12,662 nt of DNA from an uncultured Elusimicrobiales bacterium (GTDB taxonomy: Bacteria; Elusimicrobiota; Elusimicrobia; Elusimicrobiales; Elusimicrobiaceae): the NCBI GenBank assembly GCA_905235355.1, contig CAJOLM010000021.1:1-12662 (forward strand), read 5' to 3'. Numbering within the stretch: the stretch's first letter is position 1; the number at the start of each line of letters is the position of its first letter. The notes beneath the pieces were generated by a model. That model saw nothing but the letters and a program-made list of their open reading frames with translations. It had not been told where the DNA came from and did not search any database. A program made the position numbers and the translations under genes. Below, piece by piece: positions 7,823 through 12,662 of this stretch.

Positions 7823-8356
7823 ATGAAACGCTGCGCAGAACTCTTTTTCATTTTTGCTAAAATCGGCCTGTTTACCTTAGGAGGCGGCTATGCCATGCTG
7901 CCGCTAATTGAAACGGAAATCACCGTGCGCCGCCGCTGGATTAATAAAAAAGATTTTTTGGATTTGACCGCCCTTGCCCAAGCCGCGCCCGGCATTTTAG
8001 CGGTGAATATGGCGGTATTTACCGGGTATAAACTGGCGGGCGTGCCGGGGGCTGTTTGCGCGGCGTTGGGGGCGGTACTGCCGTCTTTTGTTATTATCCT
8101 GCTGATTGCCCTATTCTTTCATGACTTTCGTACAAACCCGACGGTAGAGCGCATTTTTAAAGGGATACGTCCGGCGGTGGTGGCACTTATTGCGCTGCCG
8201 GTATTGCGCTTAAGTAAAGCCGCAGGCGTGACGTGGAAAAATGCCTGGCTGCCTGCGGTGTGTGCGTTGGCGGTGTGGCTGGGACACGTGTCACCTGTGT
8301 ATGTGGTGCTGGCGGCAGGCGCGGGCGGTTGGCTGTGTTGCAGGGGGAAAAAATGA
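7823..8356 (+). CDS. Chromate transporter (CHR family), short-chain subunit 1
   Basis: A 177-residue inner-membrane protein with the CHR/PF02417 signature near the N-terminus (K-I-G-L-F-T-L-G-G-G-Y-A-M-L-P-L-I), then A-L-A-Q-A-A-P-G-I-L-A-V-N-M-A-V-F-T-G-Y and about five to six membrane helices. CHR proteins of about 400 residues are tandem duplications; here the two halves are separate genes, the short-chain type that probably works as a heterodimer of oppositely oriented subunits. The family exports chromate in known cases, but in a gut-type anaerobe the natural anion is uncertain. No Shine-Dalgarno is visible before the ATG, which lies at the predicted transcription start. The stop overlaps the next gene's start (ATGA), so the two should be co-translated. 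Confidence 0.93.
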   Translation: MKRCAELFFIFAKIGLFTLGGGYAMLPLIETEITVRRRWINKKDFLDLTALAQAAPGILAVNMAVFTGYKLAGVPGAVCAALGAVLPSFVIILLIALFFHDFRTNPTVERIFKGIRPAVVALIALPVLRLSKAAGVTWKNAWLPAVCALAVWLGHVSPVYVVLAAGAGGWLCCRGKK

Positions 8357-8880
8357 ATTTATATTTTTCTGTTTTCTGCACATTTTTCAAAATCGGCCTG
8401 TTTAATTTTGGCGGCGGATACCCCATGATTTCTTTTATTCAAAATGAAGTGGTGTTCAAACACGCGTGGCTGACCAATGCGGAATTTACAGACATTGTGG
8501 CTGTGAGCCAAATGACGCCCGGGCCCGTCGGGATTAATATGGCTACGTATAGCGGATATGCCGCCACCGGCAGCGCGTGGGGGGCCGCACTGGCGACGTT
8601 GGCGGTATGTTTGCCGTCGCTTTTTATCATGATACTGCTAGCCAATTATTTTTTAAAACACCGGGAAAATGACTCCGTGCAAGCGGTATTTAAAGGGCTG
8701 CGCCCGGCGATTATCGGCCTAATTGCGGCCGCCGCGCTGGTGCTGTGTGACAAGCAAAACTTTGTCGGTTTTAGCAGCGTGCTTTTCTTTGCGGGCGCGT
8801 TTGTACTTTTGCGCTACGCCAAAATCCACCCCATTTTGCTCCTCGTGCTGGCAGGGGCTGTCAGTTGGATGGTGTACTAA
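8353..8880 (+). CDS. Chromate transporter (CHR family), short-chain subunit 2
   Basis: A 175-residue membrane protein homologous to the preceding gene: F-K-I-G-L-F-N-F-G-G-G-Y-P-M-I-S-F-I at residues about 12-29, then V-S-Q-M-T-P-G-P-V-G-I-N-M-A-T-Y-S-G-Y and several helices. The start is the ATG at 8353, overlapping the upstream stop by four bases and preceded by a strong AGGGGG. A longer frame open back to 8233 lies inside the first gene and gives a Cys/Gly-rich N-terminus unlike the family, so it is not used. It should form the second half of a two-subunit anion transporter. The two genes still share an exact 16-base stretch (7859-7874 and 8389-8404) over the KIGLF codons, fitting an old duplication. 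No terminator is visible after it. Confidence 0.93.
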   Translation: MNLYFSVFCTFFKIGLFNFGGGYPMISFIQNEVVFKHAWLTNAEFTDIVAVSQMTPGPVGINMATYSGYAATGSAWGAALATLAVCLPSLFIMILLANYFLKHRENDSVQAVFKGLRPAIIGLIAAAALVLCDKQNFVGFSSVLFFAGAFVLLRYAKIHPILLLVLAGAVSWMVY

Positions 8881-8918
8881 TCATCTTCTCCTTACAAATC
8901 ATATAGGATATTAAACAG

Positions 8919-8965
8919 AAAAGTTAGGTAAAACTAAATTTATTTGTTAGTTATCACTAACTTTT
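8919..8965 (+). promoter_or_regulatory. Candidate operator: four GTTAG/CTAAC half-sites
   Basis: Two dyads of the form GTTAG-N6-CTAAC lie in tandem: GTTAG-GTAAAA-CTAAA (8923-8938) and GTTAG-TTATCA-CTAAC (8946-8961), with centres 23 bases apart, about two helical turns. The outer arms extend to a perfect nine-base inverted repeat, AAAAGTTAG (8919-8927) and CTAACTTTT (8957-8965). The second dyad covers the -35 and spacer of the promoter for the gene at 8995, the usual place for repressor binding. The binding protein is unknown. Confidence 0.55.
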
Positions 8966-8973
8966 GCTATAAT
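8944..8973 (+). promoter_or_regulatory. Sigma70-type promoter for the secreted four-cysteine protein
   Basis: The -10 is a perfect TATAAT (8968-8973) with the extended TG at 8965-8966. A weak -35, TTGTTA (8944-8949), lies 18 bases upstream. Transcription should start near 8980, giving a leader of about 15 bases that holds the ribosome-binding site AAAGGAGA (8983-8990). The GTTAG-type dyad overlaps the -35. Confidence 0.75.
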
Positions 8974-8994
8974 AGTAATATCAAAGGAGAAATT

Positions 8995-9468
8995 ATGCAT
9001 ACAAAATTAATCAAACTGTCTTTATTTGTTTTGCTGCTAGCATCTAGCCAGCTGTCTTTTGCTGCAGTACCGTTGTGGCACGATCACAGCAGAAGTTTTA
9101 TCAAGGCGTTAGCCAAGGCGTTGGAACAGCAAACGTTAGTTGCGCGCCAGAAATACCAGGCTCATTTGCCACAAGTAGTGACGGAGTGGGAAAAATGCGA
9201 AGTAGTGGTATCCCGTCGCCGCGTGGGGCCACAACATGAGCGTGTCCGAGTGCGCAAAAGTTGGACCTGCAAGACAGTCACCACCACCTGTGCGGCTGCA
9301 TTGACCGAAAAAGGTGTGGCCGTAGAGTCAAACTGCTATTATCCCAAACAAGATAAAGAGCATGATATTAAACAGGTAGGCTCTTATTTAGTGCAGGGGG
9401 AAAATTTAAAGCAAAAATTAAATTTTCTGTACGAGACAGCAGAAAAGGTTTTACTTGCCCTGTCCTAA
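8995..9468 (+). CDS. Hypothetical small secreted protein with four cysteines
   Basis: A 157-residue protein I do not recognise. The start is the ATG at 8995, chosen because AAAGGAGA lies five bases upstream and the product then begins with a clean signal peptide: positive M-H-T-K-L-I-K, a hydrophobic core and a likely cut near A-A-V at about residue 24. A TTG at 8944 in the same frame falls in the promoter and is rejected. The mature part has an N-terminal helical, charged region, then a basic middle segment with four Cys in the patterns E-K-C-E-V, W-T-C-K-T, T-T-C-A-A and S-N-C-Y-Y, which may form two disulfides, and a C-terminal helical stretch. It is probably periplasmic or extracellular. 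It stands alone, with its own regulated-looking promoter and a terminator. Confidence 0.75.
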   Translation: MHTKLIKLSLFVLLLASSQLSFAAVPLWHDHSRSFIKALAKALEQQTLVARQKYQAHLPQVVTEWEKCEVVVSRRRVGPQHERVRVRKSWTCKTVTTTCAAALTEKGVAVESNCYYPKQDKEHDIKQVGSYLVQGENLKQKLNFLYETAEKVLLALS

Positions 9469-9529
9469 AGAGCGTGTGGATTTGTCATGGAGAGATGTGG
9501 GGGCGAGAGCCTGGGGAACACATCACATA

Positions 9530-9560
9530 AAAACGCCGCAGAGAATATCTGCGGCGTTTT
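9530..9560. terminator. Bidirectional Rho-independent terminator between convergent genes
   Basis: AAAACGCCGCAGA (9530-9542) is a perfect complement of TCTGCGGCGTTTT (9548-9560), with a five-base loop. The A-run on one side and the T-run on the other let it end transcription in both directions: from the secreted-protein gene on the plus strand and from the YtxH-like gene on the minus strand. The 60 bases between 9469 and 9529 hold nothing else I can identify. Confidence 0.92.
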
Positions 9561-9578
9561 AGCGTGCAAGCGTGAAAA

Positions 9579-9959
9579 TTAGCGAAGTTTTTTAGCTGCT
9601 TTTTCCAGTCCGTCGGCGGCAGCGGAGCGTAAATCCTCGGTTTTTTCTAAAGCTTGGTGTTTGAGTTCGTCAGCCTTGGCGGAAATTTTGTCTTTAATTT
9701 CCCCCGCGCGCTCTTTTACGTCAGCGGCGCGGCCCGCAATTTTTTCGCGCAGTTCAGCGGTATGGTCTAATACCTTGCCTTTTAATTCGGCGGCGCGGTC
9801 TGCCCATTCTTCCGCTTCTTCTTTATAGGTCTCTTTAGCCCATTTTTTCAGTTTTTTGCGGGTGGTGTCCCCTTTAGCCGGTGCATACAAAATACCCGCC
9901 GCTGCGCCGATAAGCGCACCTAAAATAAATGTTGCCAGTGAATTGCATTTAGAACACAT
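9579..9959 (-). CDS. YtxH-like membrane-anchored amphipathic helical protein
   Basis: A 126-residue protein with the YtxH-family layout: one N-terminal membrane segment (about residues 8-26, with F-I-L-G-A-L-I-G-A-A-A-G-I-L-Y-A-P) followed by G-x-x-T-R-K-K-L and a long, highly charged helix to the C-terminus. The helix has irregular repeats rich in A, E, K and D (for example A-E-L-K-G-K, A-E-L-R-E-K, A-D-V-K-E-R, A-D-E-L-K-H), like apolipoprotein or LEA-type amphipathic helices. YtxH proteins are often general-stress or envelope-associated, but their function is poorly known. A C-S-K-C pair just before the membrane segment is unusual. The start is set by AAGGAGGAG on the minus strand (9967-9975), seven bases before the ATG. 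It diverges from nfnB. Confidence 0.85.
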   Translation of the reverse strand: MCSKCNSLATFILGALIGAAAGILYAPAKGDTTRKKLKKWAKETYKEEAEEWADRAAELKGKVLDHTAELREKIAGRAADVKERAGEIKDKISAKADELKHQALEKTEDLRSAAADGLEKAAKKLR

Positions 9960-9990
9960 AGTTTGTCTCCTCCTTGTCCATATACTATAT

Positions 9991-10010
9991 TTTATAACAA
10001 ATGTTATAAT
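9991..10010. promoter_or_regulatory. Palindromic divergent promoter region between the YtxH-like gene and nfnB
   Basis: TTATAACAAATGTTATAA (9992-10009) is a seven-base inverted repeat around AAAT. Read rightward it creates TGTTATAAT (10002-10010), a perfect extended -10 for nfnB. Read leftward it creates TGTTATAAA (9999 down to 9991), a near-perfect extended -10 for the YtxH-like gene. Transcription starts would lie near 10017 and 9984. Neither side has a clear -35. The two polymerase sites overlap, so initiation in one direction should block the other. Confidence 0.6.
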
Positions 10011-10070
10011 AAATATAACTGATAATTTTCATTTTTACCAGGTATTTTTTATATTAGGAGTGTGTAACTT

Positions 10071-11459
10071 ATGCCCAATCCGTCCACGCCGCGTAATAAC
10101 GGCCACCAACAAGACCCTGCTGTTCGTCGGAAAAACTTTGACGAAGTAGCACATACTTTTACCAAGGAAGAAGCACAAAAAGAGGCAGACCGCTGCTTGC
10201 ACTGCCCGACGCATCCGTGCCAAAATTCCTGCCCGGTGGGAGTACATATTCCGGATTTTATTGCCGCTGTCAAAGAAGGCAATATTGAAAAAGCCGCTTC
10301 CGAAATTATGAAAACCAGCCTGCTACCGGCCATTTGCGGCCGTGTGTGCCCGCAGGAAAAACATTGCGAAGGCCATTGTGTATTAAAGGCCAAATTCGGC
10401 TCTGTGAACATCGGCGGCTTGGAACGTTTTACCGCTGATACCGCGCGCGCCGAAGGCGTGCTCAAAGCCCCTACCCCGGCGGCTGCTACGGGTAAAAAAG
10501 TAGTGTGTATCGGCTCCGGTCCGTCCTCTTTGGCGTGTGCTGCCGAACTGCGCCGCGCCGGGCATGACGTAACTGTGCTGGAAGCCTTGCACGCTTACGG
10601 CGGGGTGCTGCGCTATGGGATTCCGTCCTTCCGCTTGCCGCGCGAAGTGATTAACAAAGAAGTGGAAACCGTACAAGCCATGGGCGTCAAATTCCACACG
10701 GACGTGTTGGTGGGCGCGACTATTAAATTAGACGAGCTGCGCAAAGAATATGACGCGGTATATATCGGCTCCGGCGCGGGGCTGCCCATGATGTTGGGTA
10801 TCCCGGGCGAAAACGGCGTGGGTGTATATAGTGCCAATGAGTTTTTAACCCGCATTAATCTGATGCAAGCCTACAAATTCCCGGAGACGGATACTCCGAT
10901 TAAAGTAGGCAAACACGTGATCGTATTAGGCGGCGGAAACAGTGCCATGGACGCAGCCCGCTGCGCCATGCGCTTGCAGCCGGAAACGGTGACGATTGCT
11001 TACCGCCGCAGCCGCGAAGAAATGCCGGCCCGTGTGGCAGAAGTGGAACACGCGCAGGAAGAAGGCGTGAGATTTGAATATTTAGTCACTCCGAAGGAAG
11101 TTGTTTTAGACGAAAACAAACACGTGACCGGGCTGCGCTTTACGCGCAACGAACTGGGCGAGCCGGATGCTAAAGGCCGTCGCCGCCCGGTGGAAATTGC
11201 GGGGTCAGACTTTGTCATGCCGGCTGATACCATTATTATTGCTATCGGTCAGCGCCCGAACCCGACGATTTCCAAAACCACGCCGGATTTGAAAGTAACC
11301 GAACGCGGTGTTATTGCTCTAGACGAGCAAGGCAAAACCTCTCTGCCGGGCGTATTTGCCGGCGGGGATATTATCCGCGGCGGGGCAACGGTACTGCTTG
11401 CCATGAAAGACGGCATTGAAGCTGCCCAAAAAATCAATGCCTATTTGGAGGGCAAATAA
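10071..11459 (+). CDS. nfnB: NfnB / GltA-type NADPH oxidoreductase subunit (glutamate synthase small subunit-like)
   Basis: A 462-residue cytosolic iron-sulfur flavoprotein. The N-terminus carries two [4Fe-4S] sets: C42-x2-C45-x4-C50-x3-C54 and C89-x3-C93-x5-C99-x3-C103. A FAD-binding fold starts at G148-S-G-P-S-S, a NADP(H)-binding fold at G287-G-G-N290-S-A-M-D294, and a closing FAD motif G-G-D-I-I-R-G-G-A-T lies near the C-terminus. Such proteins are often named NADPH-dependent glutamate synthase (gltA, homotetrameric). Here the next gene is an NfnA homologue eight bases past a shared SD, and no large GltB subunit is present, so NADH-dependent reduced ferredoxin:NADP+ oxidoreductase (NfnAB) is the better reading. 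That enzyme makes NADPH by electron confurcation in fermenters. The ribosome-binding site is AGGAG at 10056-10060. Confidence 0.92.
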   Translation: MPNPSTPRNNGHQQDPAVRRKNFDEVAHTFTKEEAQKEADRCLHCPTHPCQNSCPVGVHIPDFIAAVKEGNIEKAASEIMKTSLLPAICGRVCPQEKHCEGHCVLKAKFGSVNIGGLERFTADTARAEGVLKAPTPAAATGKKVVCIGSGPSSLACAAELRRAGHDVTVLEALHAYGGVLRYGIPSFRLPREVINKEVETVQAMGVKFHTDVLVGATIKLDELRKEYDAVYIGSGAGLPMMLGIPGENGVGVYSANEFLTRINLMQAYKFPETDTPIKVGKHVIVLGGGNSAMDAARCAMRLQPETVTIAYRRSREEMPARVAEVEHAQEEGVRFEYLVTPKEVVLDENKHVTGLRFTRNELGEPDAKGRRRPVEIAGSDFVMPADTIIIAIGQRPNPTISKTTPDLKVTERGVIALDEQGKTSLPGVFAGGDIIRGGATVLLAMKDGIEAAQKINAYLEGK

Positions 11460-11460
11460 T

Positions 11461-12315
11461 ATGCAAGAAAACGAAATTTTAGTCAAAGAACAATTAAACG
11501 AAGTAGTCATGAAGTTCGTGATTTACAAACCGCTGGTGGCTAAATCTGCCAAAGCCGGGCAATTTGTTATTTTGCGCGGCCGCGACGGCGGCGAACGGGT
11601 GCCCGTTACCTTGGTGGATTGGGACGCGCAAAAAGGAACGATTACCGTGATTATCCAATCTATCGGCAAATCTACCTTTATGTTTAACTCCATGAAACAA
11701 GGTGATTGTTTCTTGAACATTTTGGGCCCCTTGGGTACTGCCGTAGATACCAAAAAATACGGCACGGTGGCGGTCATTGGCGGCGGTGTGGGTATTGCCG
11801 AAGTGTATCCGATTGCCAAAGCACTCAAAGCCGCGGGCAACAAAGTGATTTCCATTTTGGGCGCGCGCACCAAGAGCCTGATTATTTTGGAAGAAGAAAT
11901 GAAAGCGGCCTCTGACGTGACTATCTGCTGCACGGACGACGGCTCTTACGGTCAAAAAGGCATGGTGACCGATACCTTAAAAGCTTGCGTGGAAGGCGGC
12001 GAAAAAATCCAGGCCGGCTTTGTTATTGGGCCTATTCCGATGATGAAATTTACGTCTAAACTCATGGTAGAGCTGGGCATTGAGCCGTACGCCAGCTTGA
12101 ACCCGATTATGTTAGACGGCACGGGTATGTGTGGCGGCTGCCGCGTAAGCGTGGAAGGCAAAGTGCGCTTTGCGTGTGTGGACGGCCCGATGTTCCCGGC
12201 GCGCACGATTGACTTTGACGAGCTGATCCGCCGCACCGGCGAATATAAAGACCGCGAAAAAACAGCCGTTGAAAAGTTTGAAAAAGACCACGAGTGTAAA
12301 CTCGGGTTGCACTAA
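11461..12315 (+). CDS. nfnA: NfnA-type ferredoxin-NADP+ reductase subunit (PyrK-like FAD/NAD-binding protein)
   Basis: A 284-residue cytosolic flavoprotein of the dihydroorotate dehydrogenase electron-transfer (PyrK)/sulfide dehydrogenase family. It has an N-terminal FAD-binding barrel (about 1-95, with A-G-Q-F-V-I-L-R and E-R-V-P-V-T-L), a NAD-binding Rossmann domain starting at V-I-G-G-G-V-G-I-A near residue 103, and a C-terminal [2Fe-2S] site D219-x4-C224-x2-C227-x11-C239. Asp in place of the first Cys of the PyrK motif is the ligand set described for NfnA, which supports an NfnAB role over pyrimidine synthesis. The ATG follows the nfnB stop by one base, with GGAGGG (11447-11452) eight bases upstream. 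An upstream in-frame TTG at 11416, inside nfnB, is rejected. NfnA is expected to bind NADH and pair with NfnB. Confidence 0.92.
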   Translation: MQENEILVKEQLNEVVMKFVIYKPLVAKSAKAGQFVILRGRDGGERVPVTLVDWDAQKGTITVIIQSIGKSTFMFNSMKQGDCFLNILGPLGTAVDTKKYGTVAVIGGGVGIAEVYPIAKALKAAGNKVISILGARTKSLIILEEEMKAASDVTICCTDDGSYGQKGMVTDTLKACVEGGEKIQAGFVIGPIPMMKFTSKLMVELGIEPYASLNPIMLDGTGMCGGCRVSVEGKVRFACVDGPMFPARTIDFDELIRRTGEYKDREKTAVEKFEKDHECKLGLH

Positions 12316-12332
12316 ACACAAACTAGTTTATA

Positions 12333-12366
12333 AAAAACAGGACAAATGAAAATTTGTCCTGTTTTT
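12333..12366 (+). terminator. Rho-independent terminator after nfnA
   Basis: AAAAACAGGACAAAT (12333-12347) is a perfect complement of ATTTGTCCTGTTTTT (12352-12366), closed by a GAAA tetraloop. The T-run is part of the right arm. It lies 17 bases after the nfnA stop codon and ends the nfnBA operon. Confidence 0.93.
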
Positions 12367-12431
12367 AGTTGTACGTTTATTCTATGGTAGACTGAATATG
12401 TGTAAGATACTTTGTGAGAAACTAAGATGTG

Positions 12432-12560
12432 ATGCAGCAAATATTTTTTGGCAATAATCTCCTCGTTCTTTATCAAAAACTGCGCCGCTTGCAGCGCGTT
12501 CTGTACATAAAACGGTATGTGCGGGAACGGATGTATCACGTGATTTTATGTAATATATAA
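12432..12560 (+). other. Possible small ORF (42 codons), basic and hydrophobic; doubtful
   Basis: An ATG at 12432 opens a frame ending in TAA at 12558-12560. The product is 42 residues, mixing hydrophobic residues with about ten Arg/Lys, like a short membrane-active or leader peptide. There is no clear Shine-Dalgarno sequence and no strong promoter before it. A 75-codon frame on the opposite strand (12312-12539) overlaps it and runs through the nfnA terminator, so neither looks convincing. The surrounding 265 bases (12367-12632) hold no other gene that I can support. Confidence 0.15.
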
Positions 12561-12632
12561 ATCCGGCCTAATAGAACTTTTTGTTGGTAATACGGTCCTA
12601 GAAATGATTTAATATTATTTTTGGAGACAGGT

Positions 12633-12662
12633 ATGATAAAAAAGTATGTCGTAAATGTGGTA
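12633..12662 (+). CDS. Start of an unidentified gene (partial, runs off the window)
   Basis: ATG at 12633 is preceded by GGAG (12623-12626) at a good spacing. Only ten codons are visible (M-I-K-K-Y-V-V-N-V-V), too few to name a product. A plus-one frame over the same bases would read K-V-C-R-K-C-G, a zinc-ribbon-like Cys-x2-Cys, but has no normal start codon. A run of six A at 12638-12643 lies between the start and this alternative reading. Confidence 0.45.
   Translation, partial: MIKKYVVNVV

Noticed and set aside
8233..8352. N-terminal extension (40 residues) of the second chromate transporter gene from an upstream in-frame start
   Set aside because: It lies fully inside the first transporter gene and gives a Cys/Gly/Arg-rich stretch unlike CHR proteins; the ATG at 8353 has AGGGGG upstream and the normal ATGA overlap.
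7859..8404. 16-base direct repeat (7859-7874 and 8389-8404) as a possible recombination or attachment site
   Set aside because: Both copies encode the conserved KIGLF motif of two homologous subunits, so common descent plus protein constraint explains it.
8944..8994. Upstream TTG start for the secreted protein, adding 17 residues
   Set aside because: It falls on the -35 and -10 promoter elements and would hide the signal peptide; ATG 8995 has a very good ribosome-binding site.
9469..9529. G-rich stretch after the secreted protein gene as a possible small RNA
   Set aside because: No promoter of its own and no stable fold apparent by eye other than the terminator; treated as 3' untranslated sequence.
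11416..11460. Upstream TTG start of nfnA inside the end of nfnB
   Set aside because: ATG 11461 has GGAGGG eight bases upstream and family-like N-terminal length.
12312..12539. Minus-strand 75-codon ORF
   Set aside because: It starts with GTG without Shine-Dalgarno, and its C-terminal codons are the two arms of the nfnA terminator; no recognisable family.

Overview
The window reads as chromosomal, housekeeping-type DNA from a Gram-negative (diderm), rod-forming, probably anaerobic and fermentative bacterium. Gene content (rod-shape operon, RNase G, periplasmic amidase, paired short chromate-transporter subunits, NfnAB-type ferredoxin/NADP enzyme) and the moderately AT-leaning codon use would suit a gut-associated Elusimicrobiota. 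That placement is an inference from style and content; no rRNA or marker gene is present to prove it. No CRISPR array, tRNA, rRNA, insertion sequence or prophage was seen.

Layout. (1) 1-7685, all plus strand, tightly packed: the end of mreC, then mreD, mrdA (PBP2), rodA, a DUF2344/TIGR03936 protein, rng (RNase G) and a secreted N-acetylmuramoyl-L-alanine amidase, closed by a strong terminator at 7658-7685. Gaps are -1 to 43 nt, so this is probably one long cell-envelope operon. It combines the elongasome (MreC/MreD/PBP2/RodA) with an RNA-processing enzyme and a cell-wall hydrolase. (2) 7686-8880: a short intergenic region with an extended -10 promoter, then two overlapping chromate-transporter (CHR) half-genes. 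(3) 8881-9578: a promoter overlapped by repeated GTTAG/CTAAC half-sites, an unknown small secreted four-cysteine protein, and a bidirectional terminator shared with the convergent gene. (4) 9579-12366: a minus-strand YtxH-like membrane/coiled-coil protein, diverging from a plus-strand nfnB-nfnA pair across a palindromic promoter region, with a terminator after nfnA. (5) 12367-12662: about 265 nt with no convincing gene, then the first codons of a new ORF running off the end.

How the genes work together. Region 1 builds and remodels the lateral cell wall: MreC/MreD scaffold RodA (glycosyltransferase) and PBP2 (transpeptidase), and the amidase trims peptidoglycan in the periplasm. Region 4 most likely supplies NADPH by coupling NADH and reduced ferredoxin. 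The observations most worth a second look are an insertion of about 75 residues in RodA that seems to add two membrane helices, a candidate multi-half-site operator before the unknown secreted protein, a palindrome that forms two back-to-back extended -10 elements between ytxH and nfnBA, a possibly leaderless chromate-transporter mRNA, and a perfect hairpin just before the amidase start. No clearly new multi-gene system was found.
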